64,000 nucleotides of DNA from Georgenia sp. TF02-10 (GCF_022759505.1 NZ_CP094289.1:2852001-2916000); one strand, 5' to 3'. Numbered from the stretch's first letter, positions 8,486 through 17,366 are shown. Numbers and translations: made by a program. The notes: generated from the letters alone by a model not told the origin.

Positions 8486-9199
8486 ATGAGACGCAGCACA
8501 CGAACCCTGGCGGCGGCGGTCGCCGCGGCGGCCCTGGTCGGCGCCTGCTCGCCGGGCGGCGAGGAGCCAGCAGGGACGGCGACGCTCACCTCCAGTCCGG
8601 CCGCCGTCACCGCTACCGACGACGCCCCGACCACCGACGCCCCCACCGGCGAGCCCACAGCGACCGGATCTCCGGCGACCGAGCAGCCCTCGCCGTCGTC
8701 CACGCCCGACGACGACGCCACGGCACCCGCCGCGCCGGAGACGGAGCAGCCGGACCTGCCGTTCAGCACCGAGGCGCAGCAGGACCCGAGCTGGCCGACG
8801 GCCGGCGGGGACCTGCTGCCCACGACGGTCCGCGTCGCCAGCCACCCGGGCTTCGAGCGGGTCGTCTTCGACTTCGCCGGCACGGGCACCCCGGGGTACC
8901 GGGTGGAGTACGTCGACGCCGCCGTCGACGACCCCAAGGGCACCGAGGTCGACCTGGACGGGGACGCCGTCCTCCAGGTGGTGGCCAGCGGCACCCGCTA
9001 CCCGGCCGAGGGCGAGGCGGAGCAGATGGCCCTGGGGGAGATCGACGTCGAGGACGACGACATCGTGGCGGAGGTCCACGTGACCGGGGTGTTCGAGGGC
9101 CTCAATCAGGCGTTCCTCGGGCTGGACGCCCAGCGTCCGTTCCGGGTCTTCACCCTGACCGACCCGGCGCGGCTGGTCGTGGACGTCCAGGCCGGCTGA
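8486..9199 (+). CDS. AMIN-like domain lipoprotein
   Basis: 237 residues. Signal peptide with basic start MRRSTRTLAAA and lipobox LVGAC around residue 22, then a long Thr/Pro/Ser/Asp-rich linker (residues ~25-95) typical of a cell-wall-spanning spacer, then a globular domain starting VRVASHPGFERVVFDFAG and ending FRVFTLTDPARLVVDVQAG. This corresponds to the AMIN-like domain described in actinobacterial lipoproteins; the function is unknown but AMIN domains often bind cell-wall polymers. A second copy of the domain, without lipobox, is encoded at 23720. GAGGAG lies about 7 bases before the chosen ATG. Confidence 0.85.
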   Translation: MRRSTRTLAAAVAAAALVGACSPGGEEPAGTATLTSSPAAVTATDDAPTTDAPTGEPTATGSPATEQPSPSSTPDDDATAPAAPETEQPDLPFSTEAQQDPSWPTAGGDLLPTTVRVASHPGFERVVFDFAGTGTPGYRVEYVDAAVDDPKGTEVDLDGDAVLQVVASGTRYPAEGEAEQMALGEIDVEDDDIVAEVHVTGVFEGLNQAFLGLDAQRPFRVFTLTDPARLVVDVQAG

Positions 9200-9267
9200 C
9201 CGCGCGACGGCGCCCGGCCCGCCCGGCCCGGCCGCGCACCGACGCCACGGGCGGGCCCGGACGTCAG

Positions 9268-9273
9268 TAGCCT
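9268..9273 (+). promoter_or_regulatory. -10 box of gamma-carbonic anhydrase gene, leaderless type
   Basis: TAGCCT 6 bases before the ATG at 9280. Confidence 0.5.
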
Positions 9274-9279
9274 GACCGC

Positions 9280-9813
9280 ATGGCAGCTCTGGTGCTCCCC
9301 TGGGACGGCCGCTCCCCCGCCGTCGACGCCACCGCGTTCGTCGCGCCCACGGCCGCGCTGATCGGCGCCGTCCGGGTCGGCGCGGACGCCGGCGTCTACT
9401 TCGGCGCGGTGCTGCGCGCGGACAAGGAGTCGATCACGATCGGCGCCGGCAGCAACGTGCAGGACAACGTGACCATCCACGTCGACGCGGGGTTCCCGGT
9501 GTCCGTGGGCGCCCGGGTCAGCATCGGCCACAACGCGGTCGTGCACGGCTGCACGATCGAGGACGACTGCCTGATCGGCATGGGCGCCCGGGTCCTCAAC
9601 GGGGCCAGGATCGGCGCCGGGTCGCTGGTCGCGGCGGGTGCCGTCGTCCTCGCCGGCACCGAGGTCCCGCCGGGCTCGCTCGTGGCCGGCGTCCCGGCGA
9701 AGGTCCGCCGCGAGCTGACCGCGCAGGAGGTGGCCGGCAACCGGGACAACGCCGCGACCTACGTCGAGCTGTCCGCCGGCTATCGCGACGCGCTGGGCGC
9801 TAACGAGGGCTGA
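9280..9813 (+). CDS. gamma-carbonic anhydrase family protein
   Basis: 177-residue left-handed beta-helix protein of the gamma-carbonic anhydrase/YrdA family. Hexapeptide turns run from ALIGAVRVGADAGVYFGAVLRAD to GSLVAGVPAKVRREL. The three metal-binding histidines of the family are in NVTIHVDAG, VSIGHNAV and AVVHGCTI. Such proteins form trimers with a metal at each interface; many homologues have no measured carbonic anhydrase activity, so the reaction is unproven. It is preceded by a TAGCCT box 6 bases from the ATG. Confidence 0.92.
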   Translation: MAALVLPWDGRSPAVDATAFVAPTAALIGAVRVGADAGVYFGAVLRADKESITIGAGSNVQDNVTIHVDAGFPVSVGARVSIGHNAVVHGCTIEDDCLIGMGARVLNGARIGAGSLVAAGAVVLAGTEVPPGSLVAGVPAKVRRELTAQEVAGNRDNAATYVELSAGYRDALGANEG

Positions 9814-9898
9814 TCCCGCGCACGAACGGGCGGACGGCGACGCCGGCGGCTCGCTGCCGGGATCACGTCTTCCGTTGTGCTCCCCGCCGCCGGGCGGC

Positions 9899-10759
9899 CT
9901 ACGCTCGCCGCCGGGCTCCCCATGCCCGCCGGCGAGCCTCCCGCGCCCGCCGCCGCGCCACCCGCTCGCGCCGCCGCACCTCCCGCGCCCGCCGCCGGGC
10001 GGCCCGCTCGGCCCGCCGGGCCGCCCGGGCGGCGTCGTACGCGGCCCGCGGGTCGCCGTCGACCCGGACGTCGTAGGGCCGCGCCGGCGGCACCTCCCCG
10101 CGCACCCCGGCGAGCAGGGCGGTGATCGCCACCATCACCCGGGCGGTCGCCTCGGTGAGCACCGCGGCGTCGAGCGGCCGGCCGTACAGGTCCGACAGGT
10201 CCACCGGCGAGCCGGCCACCACCACCACCGGCCGCGGCGGGAACGGGTGGACGGTGGCGGTGAACCGCGGGATCACCTGCTGCGCGCCCCACTGCGCCAG
10301 GGGCACGACCGGCGCCCCGGTCCGCAGCGCGAGCCGCGCCACCCCGGTCCGGCCGCGCATCGGCCACTCGCCGGGGTCCCGGGTGTGCGTGCCCTCGGGG
10401 AAGACGACGACGCACTCCCCGGCCGCCAGCGCCGCCTCCGCGGCCACCAGGGCCTCGGCGGCCCGGTCGGTACCGCGGCGGACCGGGATCTGCCCGAGCG
10501 CCCGCAGCGCCACGCCCAGCAGCGGCACGTCGAAGAGCGTGTCCTTGGCCAGGAACCGCGGCGGGGCGCCGTGGGCGTTGAGGAAGTCCGCGACGGTGAG
10601 CGGGTCGAAGTTGCTCACGTGGTTGGCGACGGCGATGAACCCGCCGGTGCGCGGTAGGTGCTCCCCGCCGCGCCAGGTGCGGCGGGTGGTCAGCCGCAGG
10701 ACGCCGACGACGACCACGGCGGCGACCCGGTACGCGGCGGACCTCCGGCGGCTGGCCAC
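9899..10759 (-). CDS. lysophospholipid acyltransferase (PlsC-like) with Arg-rich tail
   Basis: 286-residue 1-acyl-glycerol-3-phosphate acyltransferase family protein for phospholipid synthesis at the inner face of the membrane. After an N-terminal hydrophobic segment (YRVAAVVVVGVLRL) the catalytic HxxxxD motif is NHVSNFD (about residues 46-52), the GxIxVxR block is LGQIPVRRG and the acceptor motif is VVFPEGTHTRDP. The last ~50 residues are almost only Ala and Arg ([14 protein letters not shown] and similar), not part of the family. GTG start with a TAGCAT box 6 bases upstream, which overlaps the stop codon of the CDF gene. In relatives this gene sits with murA, as it roughly does here. Confidence 0.9.
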   Translation of the reverse strand: MASRRRSAAYRVAAVVVVGVLRLTTRRTWRGGEHLPRTGGFIAVANHVSNFDPLTVADFLNAHGAPPRFLAKDTLFDVPLLGVALRALGQIPVRRGTDRAAEALVAAEAALAAGECVVVFPEGTHTRDPGEWPMRGRTGVARLALRTGAPVVPLAQWGAQQVIPRFTATVHPFPPRPVVVVAGSPVDLSDLYGRPLDAAVLTEATARVMVAITALLAGVRGEVPPARPYDVRVDGDPRAAYDAARAARRAERAARRRAREVRRRERVARRRAREARRRAWGARRRA

Positions 10760-10765
10760 GGCCCG

Positions 10766-10771
10766 ATGCTA
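10766..10771 (-). promoter_or_regulatory. -10 box of plsC-like gene, inside the CDF stop
   Basis: TAGCAT 6 bases before the GTG at 10759. Its first three bases are the TAG stop codon of the upstream CDF gene. Confidence 0.45.
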
Positions 10772-11701
10772 CGGACGGCCTGCGCCGTCGACCGCCGCCA
10801 CCGCCTCCTGCCCGCGGGAGACGGTCAGGACCGCCTCCACCACGAGCTGCTCCTCCTCCAGCCGCCGCTCGAGCGCACGCAGCCGGGTGGCCACCGCGGA
10901 CTCGGCGGCGTCGCCCGTGAGGTCCACGCCGGCGACGAGGTAGAGCTGGCGGGGCCCGACGAACTCCACGTGCAGGTAGTTCACCGCCGCCACCTCCGGC
11001 TCGGCGCGCAGCAGCCGCTCGAGCGTGCCGCGCAGCGACGCCGAGGCCTCCACGCCGACGATGAACCGCCGGTTGCGGTCCAGCAGCACGAGGGCGACCA
11101 CGCCGAGCAGGACGCCGACGGCGATGGAGCCGACGGCGTCGGGCACCGGTGAGCCGGTGAGGTCGTGCGCGAGCAGCCCGGCCGCCGCGAGCACGATGCC
11201 GATGAGCGCCGCGGCGTCCTCGGCGAACACGGCCCGCAGGGTGGGGTCGGAGGTCTGCAGGGCGTGCTCGAGCAGGTCCCGGTCCGCCCGGCGGGCCTCC
11301 CGCCGGACCTGCCGGACGGCCTGGAAGAAGGAGGTGCCCTCGAGCACGAACGCGATCCCGAGCACGACGTAGCCGACCACGAAGTCCGAGGCGGGGTCCG
11401 GGTCGAGAAGCTCCTGGACGCCGTGGGTGATCGAGACCCCCGCGCCGACGGCGAAGAGCCCGATCGCGGCGAACATGGACCAGACGTAGGCCTCGCGGCC
11501 GTACCCCAGCGGGTGGGCGGCGTCGGGACGACGGCGGGCGCGCCGGTCGGCCACCAGGAGGAAGACCTCGTTGCCGGTGTCCGCCCAGGAGTGGGCCGCC
11601 TCGGCCACCATCGACGCCGACCTGGTGATGTACCCGGCCACCGTCTTCGCCACGGCGACCAGCAGGTTGGCGCCGAGGGCGAGGATGACGGTGACGTTCA
11701 C
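10769..11701 (-). CDS. cation diffusion facilitator transporter
   Basis: 310-residue CDF-family exporter of divalent metals (Zn, Mn, Fe or Cd/Co) driven by proton exchange. Six hydrophobic helices are visible. Metal-site motifs are HSWADTGNE in helix II (about residues 37-45) and DAAALIG in helix V, matching the family HxxxD/DxxxD pattern loosely; the cytoplasmic C-terminal domain follows (YLHVEFVGPRQLYLVAGVDL). Metal specificity cannot be assigned safely. It begins MNVTVIL at 11701, 19 bases after the stop of the DinB gene, so the two may be cotranscribed. Confidence 0.9.
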   Translation of the reverse strand: MNVTVILALGANLLVAVAKTVAGYITRSASMVAEAAHSWADTGNEVFLLVADRRARRRPDAAHPLGYGREAYVWSMFAAIGLFAVGAGVSITHGVQELLDPDPASDFVVGYVVLGIAFVLEGTSFFQAVRQVRREARRADRDLLEHALQTSDPTLRAVFAEDAAALIGIVLAAAGLLAHDLTGSPVPDAVGSIAVGVLLGVVALVLLDRNRRFIVGVEASASLRGTLERLLRAEPEVAAVNYLHVEFVGPRQLYLVAGVDLTGDAAESAVATRLRALERRLEEEQLVVEAVLTVSRGQEAVAAVDGAGRP

Positions 11702-11720
11702 GGTGCCCCGCCGGCCGGGG

Positions 11721-12233
11721 TCAGCCGCGGGCCCGGAGCAGGATGCCCCTGACGTAGGCGGCCTGGCCGAGGTGCTCCAGGTCGTCCGCGACGATGCTCA
11801 CCAGCCGCACCCCGAGGGTCACCGGCGGGTCCCACGCCTCGTCGACCACCCGGTCCAGGTCCGCCTCGGTGAGGCCGGCGAGGTACTCGCTGGTGCGGCG
11901 GTGGACGGCGTCGAGGTACCCGGTGAGCAGGTCGGCGGGGGCGCGGACCTGGGCCACCTGGTCGCTGGTGTGGCCGTAGCCGGTGTCACCCGGGCCGAAC
12001 GGGAGGCCGAACCGCTCCTGCCAGCCCGCGCTGGTCCACACCTGCTCGCTGCCGGCGACGTCGGCGATCTGGGCGTCCTCGCCGCGGGCCAGGTGCCACA
12101 CCAGCCAGGCGATCGGGTTCGCGGCCGGGTCGATCCGGGCGGTCAGCTCGTCGTCGGTGAGCCCGTCGAGGACCTGCTGGGCCTCCTCGGGGACGCGGGC
12201 GTAGGCATCGGTGAGCAGCGCGGAGACGTTCAT
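11721..12233 (-). CDS. DinB/mycothiol-transferase family protein (DUF664-like)
   Basis: 170 residues, four-helix DinB fold. The conserved His positions that bind a metal in this family are in WLVWHLARGED (about residue 48), DAVHRRTSEY and DDLEHLGQAAYVRG near the end. Actinobacterial members include mycothiol-dependent transferases and maleylpyruvate isomerases; the substrate of this one is unknown. I chose the ATG at 12233 because the domain starts there (MNVSALLTDAYARV) and a CACACT box lies 7 bases upstream; the open frame extends further upstream only as noise. Confidence 0.85.
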   Translation of the reverse strand: MNVSALLTDAYARVPEEAQQVLDGLTDDELTARIDPAANPIAWLVWHLARGEDAQIADVAGSEQVWTSAGWQERFGLPFGPGDTGYGHTSDQVAQVRAPADLLTGYLDAVHRRTSEYLAGLTEADLDRVVDEAWDPPVTLGVRLVSIVADDLEHLGQAAYVRGILLRARG

Positions 12234-12240
12234 GGCGCCC

Positions 12241-12246
12241 AGTGTG
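12241..12246 (-). promoter_or_regulatory. -10-like box of DinB gene, leaderless type
   Basis: CACACT 7 bases before the ATG at 12233; weaker match than the TAnnnT boxes. Confidence 0.35.
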
Positions 12247-12395
12247 GTCCAGCGGTGCGGGCCGTGCATCGCGGGCGGCGGGCTTACCGCGCCACCCGCA
12301 CGGGCGCGTCGGCCGCCACCCGCGGGGGCGCCGTCGGCTCCCATCGTCCCGGGGCGCCGTCGCCGCGCCACCCCGCGCGGGCGCCGTCGGACGCC

Positions 12396-12440
12396 AGGGC
12401 ATCGGGACCGGGGCACCGCGTGACAAGCCGCCGCGTGAGC
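12396..12440 (+). repeat. intergenic direct repeat, copy 1 of 2
   Basis: 45-base sequence beginning AGGGCATCGGGACC and ending GTGAGC. The second copy is at 23198-23242 and differs at about 5 positions. Both copies stand shortly before a perfect inverted repeat (12533 and 23282). Confidence 0.6.
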
Positions 12441-12532
12441 CACCTACACCGTTGGCACCACCCCAGCGCCCGACTCCTCGCGCCCGGCCCGGCCGCGAGT
12501 TCGCAGGTTCATGCCGAGTTCGAGGTTGAGCG

Positions 12533-12564
12533 CCGAGTTCGCTACGTGGGACTAGCGAACTCGG
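12533..12564. repeat. perfect inverted repeat amid GAGTTCG motifs
   Basis: Arms CCGAGTTCGCTA (12533-12544) and TAGCGAACTCGG (12553-12564), 8-base loop. The motif GAGTTCG or its complement recurs about six times between 12496 and 12610. Lies between the DinB start and the murA stop; both genes are on the minus strand, so a DinB-side terminator role for murA is not indicated. Confidence 0.6.
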
Positions 12565-12724
12565 CTCGAGCTGGCCAACTCGACACCGTCCGGCTGCACG
12601 AGTTCGCTAGTTTCGAGTCGAGGTCGCCGCGCGCCGTCGGCCGCCACCTGCACGGGCGCCGTCGGCTACCCGCGCGGGCACTCCGCCCGCCCCGACCTTC
12701 GGGCCGGGGCAGTCCGCCCCGCCC

Positions 12725-14074
12725 CTACCGGGCGGCGACGGCCGGGGCGGGGTCGGCGATGGTGGCCCGGGCGCCGAGCGCCTCGAGCTTGCCCAGGAAG
12801 TTCTCGTACCCGCGGTTGATGAGCGTGATGCCCCGCACCCGGGAGGTGCCCTCGGCCGCCAGGGCGGCGATCAGGTGGGAGAACCCGCCCCGCAGGTCCG
12901 GGACGTCGATGTCGGCCGCGCGCAGCGGCGTCGGGCCGGAGACGACGGCGGAGTGCAGGAAGTTGCGCTGGCCGAACCGGCACCGCAGCCCGCCCAGGCA
13001 CTCGCGGTAGACCTGGATGGTGGCACCCATGCCGCGCAGGGCCTCGGTGAACCCGAACCGGTTCTCGTAGACCGTCTCGTGCACGATGGACAACCCGTCG
13101 GCCTGGGTGAGGGCGACGACGAGGGGCTGCTGCCAGTCGGTCATGAAGCCGGGGTGGACGTCGGTCTCCAGCACGATGGAGCGCAGGTCCCCGCCCGGGT
13201 GCCAGAACCGGATGCCGTCCTCGCGCACGTCGAACGCGCCGCCCACCTTCCGGAAGGTGTTCAGGAAGGTCATCATCTCGGGCTGGCTGGCGCCGCGGAC
13301 GAAGACGTCGCCGTGGGTGGCCAGGGCGGCGGAGGCCCACGAGGCGGCCTCGATGCGGTCCGCCAGCGCGGTGTGCCGGAACCCGCCGAGGTGCGCCACG
13401 CCCTCGATGCGGATGGTCCGGTCGGTGTCCACGGAGATGATCGCGCCCATCTTCTGCAGGACGGCGATGAGGTCCATGATCTCCGGCTCGGTCGCCGCGT
13501 TGCGCAGCTCGGTGAGCCCCTGCGCGCGCACGGCGGTGAGCAGGGTCTGCTCGGTGGCGCCGACCGAGGGGTAGGGCAGCTCGATCCGGGTGCCGTGCAG
13601 CCCGAGCGGGGCGGTGATGTAGATGCCCTGGACCTGCTTGTCCACCACGGCGCCGAAGCTGCGCAGGATGTCCAGGTGGTAGTTGATCGGCCGGTCCCCG
13701 ATCCGGCACCCGCCGAGGTCGGGGATGAAGGCCTCGCCGAGCCGGTGCAGCAGCGGGCCGCAGAAGAGGATGGGGATGCGGGAGGAGCCGGCGTGGGCGT
13801 CGATGTCGGCGACGTGGGCGGACTCCACGTTGGAGGGGTCCAGGTGCAGCACCCCGCCCTCGACGTCGTAGTCGACGGTGACCCCGTGCAGCCGCAGCAG
13901 CCCGGCGACGATCTCGACGTCGCTGATCACGGGGACGTTGCGCAGCTCCGAGGGGGTCTCGCCGAGGAGGGCGGCGACCATCGCCTTGGAGACGAAGTTC
14001 TTGGCACCGCGCACGGTGATCTCACCGTGCAGGGGGGTGCCGCCCTCGACCGTCAGGAGCCCGCTCATGCCCAC
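12725..14074 (-). CDS. murA: UDP-N-acetylglucosamine 1-carboxyvinyltransferase
   Basis: First committed step of peptidoglycan synthesis: transfer of enolpyruvate from PEP to UDP-GlcNAc. 449 residues, slightly longer than the usual ~420. The Lys/Asn pair is in RGAKNFVSK, the mobile-loop catalytic cysteine is present at about residue 123 (LGGCRIGDRP), and the catalytic Asp lies in HPGFMTDWQQ. A Cys rather than Asp at the loop predicts fosfomycin sensitivity, unlike mycobacteria (family knowledge). Start could also be the second Met (14068). About 230 bases separate it from leuD upstream. Confidence 0.95.
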   Translation of the reverse strand: MGMSGLLTVEGGTPLHGEITVRGAKNFVSKAMVAALLGETPSELRNVPVISDVEIVAGLLRLHGVTVDYDVEGGVLHLDPSNVESAHVADIDAHAGSSRIPILFCGPLLHRLGEAFIPDLGGCRIGDRPINYHLDILRSFGAVVDKQVQGIYITAPLGLHGTRIELPYPSVGATEQTLLTAVRAQGLTELRNAATEPEIMDLIAVLQKMGAIISVDTDRTIRIEGVAHLGGFRHTALADRIEAASWASAALATHGDVFVRGASQPEMMTFLNTFRKVGGAFDVREDGIRFWHPGGDLRSIVLETDVHPGFMTDWQQPLVVALTQADGLSIVHETVYENRFGFTEALRGMGATIQVYRECLGGLRCRFGQRNFLHSAVVSGPTPLRAADIDVPDLRGGFSHLIAALAAEGTSRVRGITLINRGYENFLGKLEALGARATIADPAPAVAAR

Positions 14075-14306
14075 CTCACCTGCCCCGCCGGACGGGGCCT
14101 CGGAAACGCTGCCGCAGCGGTGGCAGCGACAGCCCAGGATACGTCGGGACCCCTCCGCGGGTCAGCGCGACACGGTGTCGGCTGCGCCACGACTGCGGTT
14201 GGCCGGGCGTTGCCGGCTGCACGACGGCGGCCGGCCGGCAAGGCCGGCTGGCGGACGACGGTGGCCGCATCCGCCCCGCAAACCCGGCCGGCCGCCGTCG
14301 GCGGGC

Positions 14307-14987
14307 TCAGGCCAGCGGCGCGTCGGCGTGCGCCGGCAGGTGCGCGGTGTCGGTCACCGGCCGGGCGGCCATCACGTGCACCGGCGGCAGGTGCCGGGCC
14401 GGCAGGGTCCGCGGCCGCCACGCGGCGCGGGTGGCCTCGTAGGCGGTGATGTCCGCCTCGTGCTGCAGGGTCAGGCCGATGTCGTCCAGCCCCTCGAGCA
14501 GCCGCCAGCGGGTGTAGTCGTCGATCTGGAAGGTGCACTGGAACTCCCCCGCCAGCACCGTGCGGGCCTCCAGGTCCACGGTCACCTGGGTCCCCGGGGC
14601 GCTCTCCAGCACCTTCCACAGCATCTCGGCGTCCTCGGCGGTGACGACGCCGGCGACCAGCCCCTGCTTGCCGGCGTTGCCGCGGAAGATGTCCGCGAAC
14701 CGCGGGGCGAGGACGACCTTGAAGCCGTAGTCCTTCAGCGCCCACACGGCGTGCTCGCGGGAGGAGCCGGTGCCGAAGTCCGGCCCGGCCACCAGCACCG
14801 ACCCGGCGGCGTAGGCGGGGTCGTTGAGGACGAACTCCGGGTCCCCGCGCCAGGCGGCGAACAGGGCGTCCTCGAACCCGGTGCGGGTGACCCGCTTGAG
14901 GTACACGGCCGGGATGATCTGGTCGGTGTCGACGTTGCTGCGGCGCATCGGGACGCCGACCCCGGTGTGCGTGGTGAACTTCTCCAT
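14307..14987 (-). CDS. leuD: 3-isopropylmalate dehydratase small subunit
   Basis: Small (swivel) subunit of isopropylmalate isomerase, second step of leucine synthesis; with LeuC it can also process citramalate for the cimA route to isoleucine. Family marks: [33 protein letters not shown] and [14 protein letters not shown]. 226 residues, with a ~25-residue unconserved tail beyond the usual end. Ribosome-binding site GAGGAG ahead of the ATG. Directly downstream of leuC (10 bases), one operon. Confidence 0.96.
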   Translation of the reverse strand: MEKFTTHTGVGVPMRRSNVDTDQIIPAVYLKRVTRTGFEDALFAAWRGDPEFVLNDPAYAAGSVLVAGPDFGTGSSREHAVWALKDYGFKVVLAPRFADIFRGNAGKQGLVAGVVTAEDAEMLWKVLESAPGTQVTVDLEARTVLAGEFQCTFQIDDYTRWRLLEGLDDIGLTLQHEADITAYEATRAAWRPRTLPARHLPPVHVMAARPVTDTAHLPAHADAPLA

Positions 14988-14997
14988 GGTGGGCTCC

Positions 14998-16437
14998 TCA
15001 GGCGCCGACGGGGACGGGTGCGGGGACCGGGGCGAGGTCGGCCGGGGCGGAGAGGGTGCCGCGCACCGCCGTCGCGGCGGCCACCAGCGGGGAGACGAGG
15101 TGGGTGCGCCCGCCCTTGCCCTGGCGGCCCTCGAAGTTCCGGTTCGACGTCGACGCCGCCCGCTCCCCGGGCCGGAGCTGGTCGGGGTTCATGCCCAGGC
15201 ACATCGAGCACCCGGCGTTGCGCCACTCGGCGCCGAAGTCCAGGAAGACCTGGTCCAGCCCCTCCGCCTCGGCCTGCAGCCGGACCCGGGCCGAGCCGGG
15301 CACGACGAGGACCCGGACGCCATCGGCCTTGGTGCGGCCCCGCAGGATCCCGGCGACGGCGCGCAGGTCCTCGATCCGGCCGTTGGTGCACGAGCCGATG
15401 AAGACGGTGTCGACGGCGATCTGGCGCAGCGGGGTGCCCGGGACGAGGTTCATGTACTCCAGCGCCCGCTCGGCGGCGGCGCGCTCGTCCTCGGCGGCGA
15501 TGTCCACCGGGTCGGGCACGGCCGCGGACAGCGGCAGGCCCTGGCCGGGGTTGGTGCCCCAGGTGACGAAGGGCTCCAGGTCGGCGGCGTCGAGGGTGAC
15601 CTCGGCGTCGAAGACGGCGTCGTCGTCGGAGCGCAGCGTGCGCCAGTACGCCACCGCCTCGTCCCAGTCCGCGCCGGCGGGGGCGTGCGGGCGGCCCTTC
15701 AGGTAGGCGAAGGTGGTCTCGTCCGGGGCGATCATCCCGGCCCGGGCGCCGGCCTCGATGGACATGTTGCAGATGGTCATCCGGGCCTCCATGGAGAGGC
15801 TGCGGATGGCCTCGCCGCGGTACTCCAGGACGTAGCCCTGGCCGCCGCCGGTGCCGATCTTGGCGATGACCGCCAGGATGATGTCCTTGGCGGTGGTGCC
15901 CTCGGGCAGGACACCGTTGACGTTGATCGCCATGGTCTTGAACGGGGCGAGCGGCAGGGTCTGGGTGGCCAGGACGTGCTCGACCTCGGAGGTGCCGATC
16001 CCGAACGCCAGGGCACCGAACGCGCCGTGGGTGGAGGTGTGGGAGTCTCCGCAGACCACCGTCAGGCCGGGCATGGTCAGGCCGAGCTGGGGGCCGACGA
16101 CGTGCACGATGCCCTGGTCGGCGTCGCCCAGGGAGTGCAGCCGGACGCCGAACTCGGCGGCGTTGCGGCGCAGGGTCTCGATCTGGGTGCGCGAGGTCGG
16201 GTCGGCGATGGGCCGGTCGATGTCCAGGGTGGGGGTGTTGTGGTCCTCGGTGGCGATGGTCAGGTCCGGCCGGCGGACCTGCCGGCCGGCGAGCCGCAGC
16301 CCCTCGAACGCCTGCGGGCTGGTGACCTCGTGCACGAGGTGGAGGTCGATGTAGAGCAGGTCCGGGGCGCCGTCGGTCCCCCGGCGCACCACGTGCGCGT
16401 CCCACACCTTCTCGGCCAGCGTGCCGCTCATCGCCAC
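14998..16437 (-). CDS. leuC: 3-isopropylmalate dehydratase large subunit
   Basis: Large aconitase-family subunit with a 4Fe-4S cluster. Cluster cysteines are visible in [10 protein letters not shown] and [10 protein letters not shown], the third Cys of the set lying in [15 protein letters not shown]. 479 residues is normal. Strong GGAGGGAG ribosome site before the ATG. It is divergent from the IclR-type regulator at 16506 with only 68 bases between, in which a perfect operator-like palindrome lies. Confidence 0.97.
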   Translation of the reverse strand: MAMSGTLAEKVWDAHVVRRGTDGAPDLLYIDLHLVHEVTSPQAFEGLRLAGRQVRRPDLTIATEDHNTPTLDIDRPIADPTSRTQIETLRRNAAEFGVRLHSLGDADQGIVHVVGPQLGLTMPGLTVVCGDSHTSTHGAFGALAFGIGTSEVEHVLATQTLPLAPFKTMAINVNGVLPEGTTAKDIILAVIAKIGTGGGQGYVLEYRGEAIRSLSMEARMTICNMSIEAGARAGMIAPDETTFAYLKGRPHAPAGADWDEAVAYWRTLRSDDDAVFDAEVTLDAADLEPFVTWGTNPGQGLPLSAAVPDPVDIAAEDERAAAERALEYMNLVPGTPLRQIAVDTVFIGSCTNGRIEDLRAVAGILRGRTKADGVRVLVVPGSARVRLQAEAEGLDQVFLDFGAEWRNAGCSMCLGMNPDQLRPGERAASTSNRNFEGRQGKGGRTHLVSPLVAAATAVRGTLSAPADLAPVPAPVPVGA

Positions 16438-16469
16438 TCCCTCCGCCCCGCCGTCCTCCGCCGGGACAC

Positions 16470-16499
16470 TTGCGGTCTCAGTCCCTGAGATGCCAGTAT
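16470..16499 (+). promoter_or_regulatory. promoter of the IclR-type gene
   Basis: TTGCGG (16470-16475), 18 bases, CAGTAT (16494-16499), then 6 bases to the ATG at 16506. The operator palindrome occupies the spacer, a position that suits repression. Confidence 0.45.
16476..16490. promoter_or_regulatory. operator-like palindrome between leuC and IclR gene
   Basis: TCTCAG-TCC-CTGAGA, perfect 6-bp arms around a 3-base centre. IclR-type regulators of leuCD (NdgR, LtbR) are known to act from this intergenic region; binding here is inference. Confidence 0.6.
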
Positions 16500-16505
16500 C
16501 GCTGC

Positions 16506-17228
16506 ATGGACAACTCTAGCGGAGTCGGCGTCCTTGACAAGGCCGCCACCGTTCTCGGGGCGCTGGAGGCCGGGCCGGCCACCCTCGCCCAGCTGGTCAC
16601 CGCCACGCACCTGGCCCGGCCGACGGCGCACCGCCTCGCCGTCGCCCTGGAGCACCACCGGCTCGTCGCCCGGGACATGCAGGGCCGGTTCATCCTCGGC
16701 CCGCGGCTGGCCGAGCTCGCCTCCGCCGCCGGCGAGGACCGGCTGCTGGCCGCCGCCGGGCCGGTGCTGGTGGCCCTGCGCGACCACACCAACGAGTCCG
16801 CCCAGCTCTTCCGCCGGCAGGGCGACCAGCGCATCTGCGTGGCCGCGGCGGAGCGGCCGGTGGGCCTGCGCGACTCCATCCCGGTGGGCGCCACGCTGAG
16901 CATGCACGCCGGGTCGGCCGCGCAGATCCTGCTCGCCTGGGAGGAGCCGGACCGCCTGCACCGAGGCCTGCACGGGGCGAGCTTCACCGCCACGATGCTC
17001 TCCGCGGTGCGCCGCCGGGGCTGGGCGCAGTCGGTGGCCGAGCGGGAGGCGGGGGTGGCGTCGGTGTCCGCGCCGGTGCGCGGCCCCTCGGGCCGGGTGA
17101 TCGCCGCGGTGTCCATCTCCGGGCCGATCGAGCGGATGGGCCGCCAGCCCGGCCGGCTGCACGCCGCGGCGGTCGTCGCCGCCGCCAACCGCCTCACCCA
17201 GGTGCTCGGGCGCACGGACCAGGGCTGA
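16506..17228 (+). CDS. ndgR: IclR-family regulator of leucine genes (NdgR/LtbR type)
   Basis: 240-residue IclR-family regulator. N-terminal winged helix-turn-helix ([30 protein letters not shown], residues ~25-57) and an effector domain (about 80-235) with [24 protein letters not shown] and [19 protein letters not shown]. Position divergent from leuCD is the hallmark of NdgR/AreB in Streptomyces and LtbR in Corynebacterium, which control leucine genes. Start at 16506 because upstream codons run into the operator. A strong hairpin terminator follows at 17254. Confidence 0.9.
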   Translation: MDNSSGVGVLDKAATVLGALEAGPATLAQLVTATHLARPTAHRLAVALEHHRLVARDMQGRFILGPRLAELASAAGEDRLLAAAGPVLVALRDHTNESAQLFRRQGDQRICVAAAERPVGLRDSIPVGATLSMHAGSAAQILLAWEEPDRLHRGLHGASFTATMLSAVRRRGWAQSVAEREAGVASVSAPVRGPSGRVIAAVSISGPIERMGRQPGRLHAAAVVAAANRLTQVLGRTDQG

Positions 17229-17253
17229 TCCAAGAGCGGCACCCGGGCAGCGA

Positions 17254-17286
17254 AGAGGCTCCCACCCGCACCGGGTGGGAGCCTCT
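17254..17286 (+). terminator. hairpin terminator after the IclR gene
   Basis: AGAGGCTCCCACCCG (17254-17268), loop CAC, and a perfect 15-bp complement (17272-17286). It may also stop transcription arriving from the tRNA-Glu gene on the other strand. Confidence 0.8.
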
Positions 17287-17293
17287 CTCGTCG

Positions 17294-17366
17294 TACCCCC
17301 AGCCGGATTCGAACCGGCGCCGCCGCCGTGAGAGGGCGGTGTCCTAGGCCACTAAACGATGGGGGC
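17294..17366 (-). tRNA. tRNA-Glu (CTC)
   Basis: 73-nt cloverleaf on the minus strand: acceptor GCCCCCA, D-arm with AGTGG, anticodon stem-loop CCGCCCTCTCACGGCGG with anticodon CTC, T-loop GGTTCGAATCC, acceptor 3' strand TGGGGGT plus discriminator A. No CCA is encoded. Reads GAG codons. Close to gltX, its charging enzyme. Confidence 0.95.
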
